The notes beneath the pieces were generated by a model. The model saw nothing but the letters and a program-made list of their open reading frames with translations, searched no databases and was not told the DNA's origin. 64,000 nt of DNA from Morella rubra (lineage: Eukaryota; Streptophyta; Magnoliopsida; Fagales; Myricaceae), in NCBI GenBank assembly GCA_003952965.2, contig CM025851.1, forward strand, positions 22,131,357 to 22,195,356, read 5' to 3'. Below, one piece after another: positions 11,489-23,380 of this stretch (the stretch's first letter is position 1; each line of letters starts with the position of its first letter). A program made the translations under genes and the position numbers.

Positions 11489-14400
11489 TGTGAGACCCCA
11501 ACCTTATTTCTAGCATTTTAAAGAATTATGGCTCCCTAAGTTTGTATTGCTCTAACTATTATTATTACTCTAATTTTCGAGAGAGGCATGTATGGGGAGA
11601 TTAATCTAAAGTTATGCCTAGGTGGAATTTTCCCCTAGCCATTTTATGAGTTTTAAGCTAGGAATTAAATGTTATATTATTTGCAAAGTTAAAGTTTGAG
11701 TAATTGAGATTAATTAGGCTAATTGTTTTAATTAATGGAATATCTCCCTAAGTTACAATATTTGGAAAAATTTGGAAGAATTTAATTAGGGCTTATAACC
11801 TTGAAAATGTGTGAGACTTAGAGTTTAAATGGGAAGGCATGAGTAATTTATATGGTAAAATGGAAATAAAAGGCAATAAAAAAAATTTAAATCGGGTAAC
11901 TTGGAAATCAAGTGTAGGGAAGTAAAAAGGGTGGGGATGGCAGCTAGAAGGGAAGAAAAGGGTCTTTCCCCCGCCTTGTCTTCCCCAATACACACCTAAC
12001 AAGCAAATTCCCCCTAACACCCCCCCCCCTCTTGCCCCCCTTCTCATTTTTGCATTTCACCTTTCCTTGCCTAAAAACCCATTTAAAAATCGCTTTCCAC
12101 TAAGACACCCAACCGAGAAGAAGAAGGAAGGGAAGGAGAAGAAGAAGAAGAAAGTAAGAAAAAGAAAAAAATAAAGGGAGAAAAACCAAGGTAAATCCGG
12201 CCCTTTTCTGCTGGCCGAAAAACACTACCCCATCTCTCCCATTTTCTTCTTGTTTTCTTTTGATGGTTGGTTGTTGTTTTGATGGTAGTCGTCTAGATTG
12301 TTTTCTCCTTGTGTTCATGGTGTTTAGTGTATAGATCTTACAGTTCTTTAAAAAGGTAGTAAGATCTTACAGATAAGAGTGGGTATAGAAAATTAGTTAA
12401 ATGAAAACACAAAAGATGAGCTAACTAAAGAGGCTCTAGAGTGAATTTTATCAATGCTCTAAAGAGTTGATTACAAATTCTAAATTTTTGAGCATGTATG
12501 GCCGAATTTATTGGTTTGATGTATTAGGTTTATGCATGTTAGTCTTGTTGAGAACCACCAAGCCCTAAGTGTGAGATATATGTTCAGATCTGAAAAAAAA
12601 ATATGCAAGAGGATCAATAATGCACCCTAGGTGTTTGATAAAAAGCCCAAAAGATATGGGTAAATGCAATAGTTTTAGCTTGATGAAGATGGAATCATGA
12701 TTTTTTGTTGTAAACTTTGAATTGGAGTTGTAAAAGTGGGAAGAATGTGAGAGAATGGTTGCTGTTGTTATGATGTTAAATTAGCCTTGGATGTTGGTTG
12801 TGACATGAAGAGATTAGGGTTTTGGTTGTTGGAGGTTTGGAAGGTTGAGAAGATCATTGTTGTTGCTGAAATTTAATCTCTGCAGATTTCAAGGCTCGAA
12901 TTTGGAGTGTGTTCTGATGCACTTGTGCTTATCCCTTGATCTTAAGAGGATCCTAGATCGTAGGCCTAGGAAATAGGAAGATTTTAAGCCATACCTTGGA
13001 TGATTCCGATAACTATCGAGTGAGATATGCGTTGTTCAAGGCCCGGACGTCAAGCTGCCAGCAGCCTTGCACGTCGGAATGTTAGCTCATTTCGGACACT
13101 TTTGAGGGATCATTTTAAGTCCAAATTTTATGAGGTTGGTCTTGAATTTTAAGTTTAAGGAAGAGGAACATTTTAAGATAAATTTCGTGTGATTTAGAGG
13201 TAAAATGAATGAGTTGTAGTATTTTGAAAATGGAGGGCCGAGCTGGAATCAGCGACAGCGTTGTTGTAGGATTTTCGCCTAATAAGAAGTGTTTGTGAAA
13301 ATGTATAGTAAAACCTGTTGTGAATTTTACCCCCAATATTGACCTATGAAAGCTGAATATTTCAGAATAAATTTCATGTAATTGGAGCCATGTTTTTGAA
13401 GTTATGAATTTTTAAGTTGGAGACGTCGGGGCTGCCCGCTTGGACGTCCTCAGCACTTGTATTTTCGGGTGAACGTTTTGAGTAACATATGAGCTTCAAA
13501 TTTCTTAGAATTTTGATATGATATGAAAATTTGTGTAAGGATCAGTTTAAAATCCAATTCTTATGGCTTCGGCATCCTTAGAAGAACATTTGCATTATAG
13601 GGTCACCATTGATAAGTCAAAACAATATGGGTGGTGATTTTGTATGATGAGTTGTGAATAATTGAGTGACTACTCTATACATTTAGTAAGCCTATGAATA
13701 ACTTTAGTATGAATCAATTGTAGGCAAGGTGCTGCATTCGCTCAAGTGGACGGAGGTAAGTGGAATTTGTAAGTAGAAACTTACGTTTTTCCGAAAAACT
13801 GGAATGATACACAGCATGAAAAGTATTTATGAATAAGCATATCAAGCATGGCATGACACGAGCATTTGCATGATTTTCTTGAATGAAAAAGAAATTTTTT
13901 GCAAATGAAAGCATGAGGAGTATTATGATTTCTCATTATCAAGCATGGCATTATCAAGCATGACATGACATGAGCATTTGCATAAGTTTCTTTGTGCAAA
14001 TGAAAAATGACAAGTATGTTATCACAAGTCAAGTTAAAGGAATAAATAAGACGGTCGGTACCGTACCAATAAGATAGGACATCCACTCCGAAGGACGAAT
14101 GCGAGAAGGATGGATGATTCCTAAGGGCACCCACTCCGAAGGACGAATGAGAGAAGGATGGGTAGGTCCCGAGGTATGTGCAATCACACCGAAGGATGCT
14201 TGCAAGAAGGTGTGAACCTCCAAGGGTTGAGTCTAGCCATCAGGCCTGGGGCCACAACAAGGGCTAGCTCAACCAAATGATGTGTTCCCAAGGGAAAAAG
14301 GGAATAGTTCCGAAAGGAACGCACAACCCTGACTTCAGGGGTAAATGGAGCGTGATAAGTAGCCAAATCAAGAAAGAAAGGTTTTCAAGAAAGAAATGTT

Positions 14401-14970
14401 TTCAAGCAAGAAATGTTTTTTTTTTTCAAGATCAAGTACAAGTACATTGTCTCATGCATATGCAAGCATCAATATACATTCATGATTTATGCAAGACATG
14501 CTTTATTTATTGCATATAAACCCTTACTGAGTCTTTCGACTCACAGTTTTAAATTGTACCATTCCAGACAACATTTCAGAGTGTGGGGAAACCTAGAAGA
14601 GGGACCGACGAGGATGTCCTTTCCCTTTTGTTCTTCCCTTTTTGTTGTTTCATTAAAGGATTTTGATATAATTTTTGAAGAGCCGACATGAGCCTCCATT
14701 GTGTGTGGTGGTCATGGGTTATTCGGCTAGTAAGGTTTAAGTTTTTTAACCGATTGGTATTTTGAGACTGTGTTGTAATTTCTCCAAATTGTTGATCGAG
14801 ATGCAAATGTTAGAAATAGTTCTAATGTTTCGTATGCACGTTAATCGCTAGCGATATAAAGCCGTAAAACAAAAAAAAAAAAATTTAGTAAGTAACGCTG
14901 GAGTGTTTTCCTTGTTGGGAATGCTCGCGGCTGTCATTAGCCTCGCTGAGCTAGCGTTCGGGGCGTGACA
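11489..14970. mobile_element. Solo LTR, 3482 bp, nested in element A gag
   Basis: The insert starts TGTGAGACCCC and ends GGGGCGTGACA, giving the TG...CA ends and short inverted termini of an LTR. It is flanked on both sides by TTCAA (11484-11488 and 14971-14975), a perfect 5-bp target duplication, and removing it rejoins gag in register. There is no gag or pol and no second copy of the ends, so this is a solo LTR left by LTR-LTR recombination (or a large non-coding LTR-type element). The length and the TACTGAGTCTTTCGACTCACA block near 14524-14544 suggest a large Gypsy LTR, perhaps Tekay/Del-like; that lineage call is tentative. Confidence 0.85.
14081..14222 (+). repeat. Tandem repeat inside the solo LTR (about 48-bp unit, 3 copies)
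   Basis: Three successive copies begin CCACTCCGAAGG (14083), CCACTCCGAAGG (14131) and, more diverged, TCACACCGAAGG (14184). Each is followed by a GAGAAGG or CAAGAAGG stretch. Short tandem units near the promoter region are common in long Gypsy LTRs. Confidence 0.7.
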
Positions 14971-15660
14971 TTCAAGAAGTTCCTCCGCAAGAAACAAGGG
15001 ATAAAAGATTTTCAAGAAAAACAAACTACAAAGGTGATAGTAGCAAAAAGAATGACATTATTTGCTATGGATGCAAGAAGCCGGGACATATAAAGACGGA
15101 TTGCCCCAATGTTGAATCCCACAAGAAATCCAAGGATTTCAAAGATAAAAAGAAAGCATTTTTAGCTGCATGGGGAGAGTCCGATGAAAGTGATAGTGAG
15201 AGCAATGAAGAAGTTGCAAATCTATGCTTCATGGCAAAGGAAATGAAGATGAGGTACAAACTCTTCAATTTACTTTTCCTTTTGATGAATTACAAGATGC
15301 TTTTGATGAACAATATCTTGAATTGAAAAGAGTATTTTCAAAGTATTGTTGTCTTAAAAAGAACCTTGATGCACTTATTCAAGAAAATGATCTTTGAAAT
15401 ACCAAGTTGTTTCTCTTGGAGAGAATCTTGCAAGAATACAAAAGAAAATGAGAAAATCTTGCAAGAAGAGTCAAATGATTTGAAATCTGAAAACATTGAT
15501 TTAAAAAGGAAAGTTGACTCTCTTACTCAAGATCTTGCAAGATTCACTCAAGGAAAAAGAAACCTTGATATTTTACTTGGTTCCACAAATGTTGTTTCAA
15601 CAAAAGTGGGATTGGCTATGATTCAATTAATAACCAAAAGCTATATTCGATGTAATTATT

Positions 15661-16080
15661 AAATCATCAACATTATTTAAAATGTGTAATTTTTGTGGAA
15701 AGAATGGACACATCTCACACACATGTCCAACTAGAAAAAGATCCACTCATGGGATCAAATTTGTGTGGATTCAAAAAGATAAGGATGAAGGAATTTGTTC
15801 TAACACCAATGGACCCAAAAAGGTTTGGGTACCAAAGATCAAGAACTGATTTTTTGCAGGAATGCTTGAAGTCCAAGGACATCAAGGAACATTGGGTACT
15901 TGATAGTGGATGCTCCAAGCACATGACCGGAGACAAAAGTTGGTTCAACTCCTTTTGTCTTAAGGAAAGGGCTCAGTTACATTTGGTGACAATGGAAAAA
16001 GGAAAATACTTGGTGTTGGAAGCATTGGTACGTATCCTAATCCCACAATTGAAAATGTTCTTCTTGTTGAAGGTTTAAAG
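15661..16080 (+). pseudogene. pol: Second zinc knuckle and protease of element A
   Basis: A second CX2CX4HX4C knuckle, CNFCGKNGHISHTC, lies at 15685-15726. It is followed by the typical gag-pol joint (GPKKVWVPKIKN). The aspartic protease active site WVLDSGCSKHMTG is at about 15893-15931, in a different frame. The protease cleaves the element polyprotein. At least one frameshift separates knuckle and protease, so the polyprotein is broken. Confidence 0.8.
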
Positions 16081-16229
16081 CATAATCTCCTAAGTATAGT
16101 CAATTGTGTGACAAGGGAAACCGAGTCATTTTTGAATCATCAATGTGCCTTGTTGAAAATATTGAAAGCAAGAAAGTCTTGTTTGTTGGACATAGATTTG
16201 AAAATGTGTACATTGTTCATTTAGAGAGC

Positions 16230-17160
16230 ATCTCCTCAAAATAAAATGTTTTTCAGCTCTAAATGATAAAGACAGTTGGTTGTGGCATAGAAGGCTTGCT
16301 CATGCAAGCATGGACTTGATTTCAAAATTAGCCAAAAGAATCTTGTTTCGGGTTTGCCTAACCTTCTTTTGAAAAGGATAAAATTTGTGCAGCATGTCAA
16401 AAAGGCAAACAAACCAAAATATCTTTTAAGCCCAAAAATATTGTGTCCACTTCTAGCCACTTCAACTTCTACACATGGACTTATTTGGTCCAACCGAACA
16501 TTGAGTTTGGGTGGCAAACGTTATGGCTTTTTGTTGTTGATGATTTCAGTAGATTCACATGGGTTCTATTCCTAGCTCATAAAGATGAAGCTTTTCATGC
16601 TTTTGAAAAACTTAGCAAGAGAATTCAAAATGAAAAAGGTTTTGCTATTTCTAGCATAAGGAGTGATCATGGTAAAGAATTTGAAAATTCCTCCTTTGAA
16701 AAGTTTTGTGGTGAAAATGGTATTAACCATAACTTCTCGGCTCCTAGAACTCCTCAACAAAATGGTGTTGTAGAGAGGAAAATAGGACTCTTGAAGAAAT
16801 GGCTAGAACCTTGCTATGTGAAAACAACTTGCCTGATTATTTCTGGGCTGAAGCAGTTAGCACAAGTTGTTATGTTATGAACCGTTGCATGATTAGCCTA
16901 TTCTCAAGAAAACCCCTGAGCTATGGAATGATAGAACCCAACTTTTTTCATGGTTTGTAAATGTTTTGTGCTCAACAACAACAAGGACAATTTGGGTAAG
17001 TTCGATGCAAAAGCGGATGAAGGTATATTTCTTGGTTATTCAACTTCTAGCAAAGCTTATCGTGTTTTTAATAAACGTACTTTAGTTGTTGAAGAATCAG
17101 TTCATGTTGTTTTTGATGAATCTAACAATCTTGTGAAAAAGATGATGAAGATATTATAGA
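16230..17160 (+). pseudogene. pol: Integrase of element A
   Basis: The GAG-pre-integrase/zinc-binding part is seen as WLWHRRLAHASMDLI (about 16270-16320), followed by a CAACQKGKQ-type cysteine pair. The DDE core follows: DDFSRFTWVLFLAHKDEAF (from about 16540), IRSDHGKEFEN (about 16657-16692) and APRTPQQNGVVERK (about 16740-16785). The C-terminal part (GIFLGYSTSSKAYRVFNKRT) is at about 17022-17085. Integrase inserts element cDNA into the host genome. Several frameshifts and a gap near 16880-16950 make this copy inactive. Confidence 0.82.
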
Positions 17161-17419
17161 TCTTGACAAAGAGGTTGATAAGCTTACAATGAAAAGACAA
17201 GGAAGAAACACTTGTACAAGAGCAAGAACCTCAAGAGCCTCAAGAAGAGTCTCAACAAGTCAACAATGATCTACCAAAGTCTTGGAATACATCAAGAGTC
17301 ATCCTCTCCAGCAAATTATTGGTAATGTTGAAAAAGGGGTAAGCACTCGATCTTCTTAACCAAGCTAATAATTGCTTTACTTTCTCAACTTGAGCCTAAA
17401 ATTTTCTGAGGCTAAAGAT

Positions 17420-18432
17420 GATGAAAGTTGGATCCATGCTATGGAAGAGAATTAAAACAATTTGAGAAAAATCAAGTATGGCATCTAGTTCCTAGACCCA
17501 AGGATTATCCAATTATTGGTACAAAATGGGTTTTTAGAAACAAAATGGATGAATCCGGGTTGTAGTGAGGAACAAGGCAAGATTAGTAGCCCAAGGTTAC
17601 AATCAAGAAGAGGGAATTGATTTTGATGAAACCTTTGCTCCTGTTGCTCGTTTAGAATCCATTCGCATGCTTACTGCTTTGCTTGTTATAAAGATTTTAA
17701 ACTCTTTCAAATGGATGTAAAAAGTGCTTTTCTAAATGGATTCCTCACGGAAGAAGTTTATGTTGAGCAACCACCGGGATTTGAAGATGAAAAGCTTTCA
17801 AATCATGTGTACAAGCTCACAAAAGCGCTTTATGGATTGAAACAAGCACCTCGAGCATGGTATGAAATTAAGTTCTTTTCTCATTGAAAATGGTTTTTCA
17901 CGAGGTAAAATTGATACTACTCTTTTCACCAAGAAAAAGACAATGAATTGTTAACGGTTCAAATTTATGTTGATGACATTATTTTTGGATCTACTAATGA
18001 ATCTTTGTGTCAAGAGTTTTCTCAAGTTATGCAAGGTGAATTTGAGATGAGCCTTATGGGAGAATTGAACTATTTTCTTGGTCTTCAAATCAAACAAAGC
18101 TATGAAGGAATCTTCATCAATCAAGCAAAGTACACAAAGATCTTCTCAAGAGATTCAGTATGGACAATTCAAAACCTATGAGCACACCTATGAGTCCATC
18201 TACAAAAATGGAAAAGGATGAGAAAGGTAAGGATGTGGACCAAACCAAATACCGAGGTATGATTGGCTCCTTACTCTATCTTACCGCTAGTAGACCGGAT
18301 ATAATGTTTAGTGTATGTATGTGTGCTAGATTCCAATCTTGTCCTAAGGAATCTCATCTCCTTGCAGTTAAAAGAATTTTTAGATATCTTGTTGGCACTC
18401 AAAATCTAGGTTTGTTTTATCCTAGGGTGTAA
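17420..18432 (+). pseudogene. pol: Reverse transcriptase of element A
   Basis: Copia RT (RVT_2) motifs run in order but in changing frames: [20 protein letters not shown] (about 17570-17640), [19 protein letters not shown] (about 17714-17770), [17 protein letters not shown] (about 17815-17862), and the catalytic IYVDDIIFGS (about 17965-17995). The LTASRPDIMFSV motif follows at about 18280-18315. The YVDD box is intact, but frameshifts near 17545, 17690, 17865 and 18155 break the protein. Confidence 0.85.
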
Positions 18433-18813
18433 AATTGATAGAAAGAGTACTAGTGGTGCATGCCAATTTCTTGGACCTCACTAGTCTCTTGGTGTTGTAA
18501 GAAACAAAACTCTGTGGCTCTATCAACACGGAAGCCGAGTATATTGCCATAGGCAATTGTTGTGCACAAGTATTGTGGATGAAACAACAATTGAAGATTT
18601 TAATCTTCATTATTCTCTCATCCCAATAAAATGTGACAACACCAGTGCGATTAATCTTACAAAAAATCCAATTCAGCACTCTAGGACAAAACATATTGAG
18701 ATTAAGCATCATTTTATTCGAGATCATGCTCAAAAAGGGGATATTGTTCTTGAGTTTGTAAATACCGACCTTCAATTGGCAGATATTTTCACAAAACCCC
18801 TTAATGAAGGATA
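18433..18813 (+). pseudogene. pol: RNase H of element A, with internal deletion
   Basis: RNase H motifs include KSTSGACQFLG (about 18440-18475) and VALSTEAEY-like sequence around 18510-18545. Next come KCDNTSAINLTKNPIQHSRT (from about 18630) and DLQLADIFTKPLNEG (about 18770-18814), the usual Copia C-terminus. The segment that should carry the first catalytic aspartate (YSDADFAG type) is missing at the 18425-18435 junction, so this RNase H is deleted as well as frameshifted. Confidence 0.8.
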
Positions 18814-18999
18814 GATTTTGCTTTATTCGCCAAGAAATTGGAATGAGATTTCCTTTGGATTAAATTGTGTTATGTGCTTGATTTGTCTCTTAATTGTGTT
18901 ATTGATTGCATTGGACATGTTTTGAATTTGTGTTTAATTGCTCTCTGTTTTTTTAAAATCATGCTTATTCCTTGTGAAATTATTTATGTCTTCATTTTC

Positions 19000-19185
19000 A
19001 TGCATGTGTCAACACTTGGTAAAACAAGTGTCAACACTTCTGGTTTTTATGATTTTTTTCACTAGAGAAGTATGTGTCGACACCATAATTCATGTGTCGA
19101 CACATAAGCTTCCTCCCGAGAGCTCTTTTAACCACATTCGGGAACATGACCAATGTGTCGACACATGAGACGACACTTCTTTCGA
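19000..19185. repeat. Cluster of TGTGTCGACACA-type palindromes in element A
   Basis: The motif occurs at 19005 (TGTGTCAACAC), 19027 (GTGTCAACAC), 19073 (TGTGTCGACAC), and as the full 14-bp palindrome ATGTGTCGACACAT at 19092-19105 and 19153-19166. It ends with CGACACTTC near 19170. The same core, TGTGTTGACACA, is repeated in the 3' LTR. The cluster lies between pol and the env-like ORF. Confidence 0.75.
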
Positions 19186-19374
19186 GTTCACTGTTTTTAA
19201 AAAAAGGGACACACGTGGTATATTAATCTCTTTAGAGTTAGGGTTCGGCATTTTAGGCATTCTCTCCCTCACAGACCTTTCATTCTCTCTCAAATTCCCT
19301 CTCCTTCAAATCTCTCGCCCACTCTCTCCTCTTCAAAAAAAAACCATCCCCAAGCCCCATTTCTCTCTCACTCC

Positions 19375-20790
19375 ATGTCTTCCAGGCCCACTCGCCTCGC
19401 AAAGAACCCATCTTTGTTGGCTCCAAAAGGAAGAAGAAGGCCAAGCACTGAAGAACCAAATCTCACTCCTGAATAATACATTTACAGGTCAGGCTTTGTA
19501 AAATCGATTTGTTCAAGATTTTCGGAATAGAAAGTCATTGCTGGGAGTTGGGCTGATTTTAAATGGTTTAGTGAGAATGGGTTTGATTTTAAGAGATGTT
19601 TGAGTTTCAAGGATGGGGTGTTCTTGTGAATTTGAAAGTGGATTGCTTATGTGTATTTGGTGAAGTTGGTTTATGCAAACTTTCAATTCTAAGTCTGAGG
19701 ATGCCTGATAGTTATGTGAATGGAAAAATTAGATCTATCCAGTTCTTCTTAAATTCTTGGTCTGCTCCTAATGTGGAAAGAAATTTTTTGATGCACATGG
19801 TTGGATAGGTATGTCAAAGTAGACCCATTGATATCTTAGGGTTGTTTTGGATAATCCAACCCTAATGAGGTATTAGACCCACTGCCAGTGACTAAGTTCA
19901 TAGACGAATTTTACATCATATGGTTTGTAACATCATTTTACCAAGGACGGGAAAATTTGAGTACATACATTTTTAGAATTATTTGTCATGTACTGCTTAA
20001 TTACCCGCACCCCATGAACCTTGGTCATTTATGCTAAACCATATGAAGGCTGCCACTGAGAAGAAGACAAGGGCTGCCTTATGGAATGTTTTTACCCACA
20101 TGTTCATTCTTGATATTGATTTAACGGGAGAAGTAAGGGAAAACCCAAGGAATCCAAAGAGTATAATCAGAAAACTTTAAGTTGATGGGTTTCACAAAAT
20201 GATGAAGGGTTTTGGATAAAGAAAGGTGATGTAACCCCTCAAAGAGAAGTCATGGGGATCGGATTCTGATGCAAACAGTGAGGATGAGGAAGAAGAAAAT
20301 CACTAGAACTCCTTCCACGGCCACCAGAACTCCCAATGTGACAAGGAGAGAGCACACTCCCCACCTTCTTTTCCCTCTTTGCATATGGGGTCATCTCCGA
20401 ATACCTCTTTCCCTCTCATGAGCCTCGGTTGGGATCTTTTGAAGTTTCATTTGGGAAATAAAGGAGGAACAAAAGAAGTTGGGTCAGCAGTTGGAGAATT
20501 TGGCTATCAACATGAAGACGGGTTTGATGACATCAAAAGTTGTTTGCTGCTCATGATGAGCGTTTTAACTTCTTGATAAGGATGTGAGGCTTCTCAAGCA
20601 CCAAGTCAACAACAGCATCAATGTGGCAAGCGGTGTGATTCAAGCCACTGTGAATGAATTGAAATCATCTGCTCAAGATGTGTCAATGCCACGAGGTTCG
20701 TATGGAAGAAGATAGATATCTACGTCCTCAGGTCATGAAATGGACATATTGGTTTTCAACGACTTGGATCAACTGGCTGAAGAAATTTGA
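19375..20790 (+). pseudogene. env-like ORF of element A (plant-transposon-protein domain)
   Basis: The reading frame opens with ATG at 19375 (MSSRPTRLAKNPSLLAPKGR), as SIRE-type env-like proteins do. Broken frames follow and match the putative plant transposon protein domain: a GSWADFKWFSENGFDFKRCL-like stretch (about 19535-19595), then KLVYANF (about 19665), and an LWNVFTHMFI region (about 20078-20110). The tail carries METGFDDIKS (about 20512-20540) and NVASGVIQATVNELKSSA (about 20620-20673) and stops at 20790. The role of this ORF in SIRE elements is not established; despite the name it need not be a viral envelope. Many stops make it a pseudogene. Confidence 0.7.
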
Positions 20791-20865
20791 CGTCGACTAT
20801 CCTCCTCCTCCCAATCTCCTTAGCCCTTCCTTTAAACCTCCCTTTGCCCTATTTTTTGATGATGC

Positions 20866-20879
20866 CAAAGGGGGAGAAA
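20866..20879 (+). other. Upstream polypurine tract of element A
   Basis: The sequence CCAAAGGGGGAGAA follows the env-like ORF. SIRE-type elements carry extra copies of the polypurine tract before the one adjoining the 3' LTR. Polypurine tracts prime plus-strand DNA synthesis. Confidence 0.6.
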
Positions 20880-21456
20880 AGTGCCTATGCATGCTGACAC
20901 CCTTGCTCTAATTTGAGGACATTTCATTTTGTTCTTATGTTGTTTCTATCCTTTTTTCAATGTATTTTTTTTTTACTAAACCTTGAACAATTATCTGTTG
21001 GTTGTAATGATTATTCAAACCTTTTATGATATTCTACTGATTTGTGTTGACTTATTGATTATATTATGGTATGAATGCCCATATGTTTTAAGTGAATGTG
21101 TTATATTTGTTATTCTCTAAGGGAGTCTTTGTGAAGATTTTGAGAAGTGCTTTGCACTTGATTATGCTTGCTTGAAACTTGCTTTCAGGTAGTGATTCTA
21201 TCCTTTAACTCTTCTTTATATGAAGTCTTGTGATCTGATTGGAATATGAAGTTTGGGGAGTTTGGAGAAAGGATATAGAAGTGTTTTCTTTTTTTCAATT
21301 TTGGGAAACCTCTATTACAAAGGAACTCTTGCAAAATTTTTCGTAAAATCTTAAAGTCCATTTTGCTAAAATGTCATGAAAAACTCCTGCTTGTTCTCAG
21401 GGGGAGCTTTTCTATTTGTTAGCAAAATGTCATTTTTAAAATGGTTTTGTCATCAT

Positions 21457-21470
21457 CAAAAAGGGGAGAT
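21457..21470 (+). other. Polypurine tract adjoining the 3' LTR of element A
   Basis: AAAAAGGGGAGAT directly precedes TGTTAGCCCAAGG, the LTR start. This is the expected plus-strand primer site. Confidence 0.75.
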
Positions 21471-21950
21471 TGTTAGCCCAAGGTTGTTTTTACAAACAAT
21501 CCATTTTGATTTTGATGATAACAAAGTTTCTAAGTCTTTAAGACTTTTAGATTTTACATTGAAAATCTCTTTTAAGAAAATGATATATTTTAAAGCATCA
21601 AGGTTTCTCTATTCTAAAATATCTCTAAGCATACTTGAACACCATTACACAAGTTAATTGGTCAATTTTTATATTGTAGGTGTTTTTGAGATATGTTGAA
21701 TTGGAGTAGTTGCTGTCAAAGAACAAATTTTACAGACTAAGTGTTGGAAGTGTTGACACATTGAACCATAGTGTTGACACATTGAACCATAGTGTTGACA
21801 CATTGCACTAACACCCGAGAGCATGTTTGCAGGCCAAGTTTTAATGTGTCAGCACATACCATCAATGTGTCAACACATTGCACAAATAAGCAGAAATTCC
21901 ACTGAGTGATGAGGAATCAAACAAGCAGAAATTAAAGCTCCTCAGAGAAA
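21471..21950 (+). repeat. 3' LTR of element A (truncated)
   Basis: It starts TGTTAGCCCAAGGTTG after a purine tract and continues with the TTTTGATTTTGATGATAACA block typical of SIRE-type LTRs. It holds a tandem repeat with a 21-bp period (21750-21770, 21771-21791, partial at 21792-21808) built on GTGTTGACACATTG, and two more related sites at 21843-21882. The LTR is lost at about 21950, where gag sequence of another element begins, so its end (compare 8600-8648) is missing. Confidence 0.75.
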
Positions 21951-22290
21951 GGTGAGTGAAGGTAAAAAGACTAATTCGCCGTCCATGAATACTCATTCTC
22001 ATATTGTTCCACCTAAAACACACATTTCATATCGGTTTGTTCCTACTTGTCATTTATGCCGAAAAATAGGTCACATCAGACCTAATTGTTTTAAATTGAG
22101 AGCACAAGAGCATAAGAGCACACACATGGTAACCCTTTCTGCAGCACTGAGCATACGAATCTTGAAAACCAAATCAAGGTTCTCACTAAGCACACCATGA
22201 TTATAAATGCAAAGTTGGAGAACTTGACTAAACAATCAACATATATCAAGAAGATTTGGGTGAAAAAGGATAAAACCTATTAGCCAACAT
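21905..22290 (+). pseudogene. gag: gag fragment with zinc knuckle of a second Copia element (element B)
   Basis: The knuckle CHLCRKIGHIRPNC is at about 22048-22090, preceded by a basic, proline-rich linker. It is followed by a KIWVKKDKTY motif (about 22250-22280), the usual joint before the protease in SIRE-type elements. No protease, integrase or RT follows; the sequence passes to the 3' non-coding internal part. So pol is deleted, or this is a non-autonomous derivative. Confidence 0.7.
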
Positions 22291-22299
22291 GAAGGCTAT

Positions 22300-23380
22300 T
22301 GATACATGTTCTTCTCTCTGAGTATTTTTTGTTCTCGCTTGCATTAGCTTATGTTCCATTTATATTTCGTTTTTAAATTAATGTGCTTGTGTGTTTGCTT
22401 ATCTTGTGAGTTCATGTGCTTTTATTTCCCTATTTGGGTTTTTTTTAATATTAAAAAAAAAATTGATGATTGTTGTGTGCCTTTTGTCAACACATTTGGT
22501 AATTGGCCTGATTGACATACTTGAGATTTTCGAGCATGATCTTTTACATACTTTCTCAATTTATGTTTAGATTATAATATGATTTGAGAGTCATGCCTAT
22601 TGTCTCTTTTTGGTATTAGATGACATGATTTTCAAATGCATATTTGTCATATCCAATCACAGTGCACACTGGACATGGTTAGATGAGGCTTGACCGCATG
22701 TGTGAGTTTTGGGTCTGCAACCATAAGTGAAAGAGATCATGTTCATCAGACTAAATTGACCTTTGACTAGCTGACCTTATTCATTGCCCCTCTCAGAGTT
22801 AAAGGCTCCAAAAGATTATCTCCACTTCAAAAGAAGTTGTTACTATTCTAGAAAATAAAAGAAAAGAAGAAAACACAAAAGCAAAAGATACAAAATATTT
22901 AGGGGGAGAAAAACAAGCAACAAAGTTGCATATTCAAGTCCTAGTGGCATTGGGTTTGAGTTTCATTTGGTGTGATATGTCTCTCTTTTCACTCATGGTT
23001 TTATTTGGCTAGCTTTGATCTCCCTCACAAAATTAAGGTCTTAAGTCTCTCTAATTGTGTTTCGTATTTCACACATGTATGCAGTTCACATTTTTTAATT
23101 ATTGATGTTAAAACCATTTAGAGATGTGTGGCATACAATGCTTTATTTCTGTACTTCATTTTCAACTTCAATTATATATATTTGTTTGTTCTTTATGCTT
23201 TCACTTGGTCTTTGAGATTGTATTTTTCAGGTAACAAATTCAAAGACTCTTAAACACGTCTTTTAGGTCATAGGGTGGATATTCATGTAAATAGATCATT
23301 GCTTTGGTGATTGGCAAAGATTTATGTTTTGTTTATTTTATATATGTGAGTTTTGTCACGGAATTGCCAAAGGGGGAGTT
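22300..23380 (+). other. 3' internal non-coding region of element B
   Basis: AT-rich sequence with no gene. It holds purine tracts, AGGGGGAGAAAAA near 22902 and CAAAGGGGGAG at 23369-23378, the second just before an LTR start. This matches the long untranslated 3' internal region of SIRE-type elements. Confidence 0.55.

Larger units (their letters stand above)
11391..15660 (+). pseudogene. gag: gag C-terminal half of element A, with first zinc knuckle, split by the solo LTR
   Basis: The piece 11391-11488 reads GIALKATYSSEDESSEDDEE and then ALSTKRF, the acidic linker seen in SIRE-type gag. After the solo LTR the same protein resumes at 14971 with FKKFLRKKQGIKDF, then the zinc knuckle CYGCKKPGHIKTDC (15063-15104) and an acidic stretch. 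It then runs through a lysine/glutamate-rich, coiled-coil-like region (about 15420-15600). Zinc knuckles bind the element RNA. Frame changes occur near 15250, 15330 and 15400, so no complete gag remains. Confidence 0.75.
8060..21950 (+). mobile_element. SIRE/Maximus-lineage Copia retrotransposon with env-like ORF, nested and decayed (element A)
   Basis: In order on the plus strand: the end of a 5' LTR (to about 8648); a primer-binding site TGGTATCAAAGC matching the initiator-Met tRNA type (8651-8662); gag start (8682); gag zinc knuckles (15063-15104 and 15685-15726); protease; integrase; reverse transcriptase; RNase H (to about 18813); an env-like ORF (19375-20790); purine tracts; and a 3' LTR start TGTTAGCCCAAGG at 21471. 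The order protease-integrase-RT-RNase H defines Copia. The extra ORF after pol, the repeated purine tracts and the long non-coding 3' internal region are SIRE/Maximus traits. The element is full of frameshifts, is broken by a solo LTR and by an unassigned block, and its 3' LTR stops near 21950. The 5' edge is not fixed because I cannot find the matching TGTTAG start; 8060 is approximate. Confidence 0.85.
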
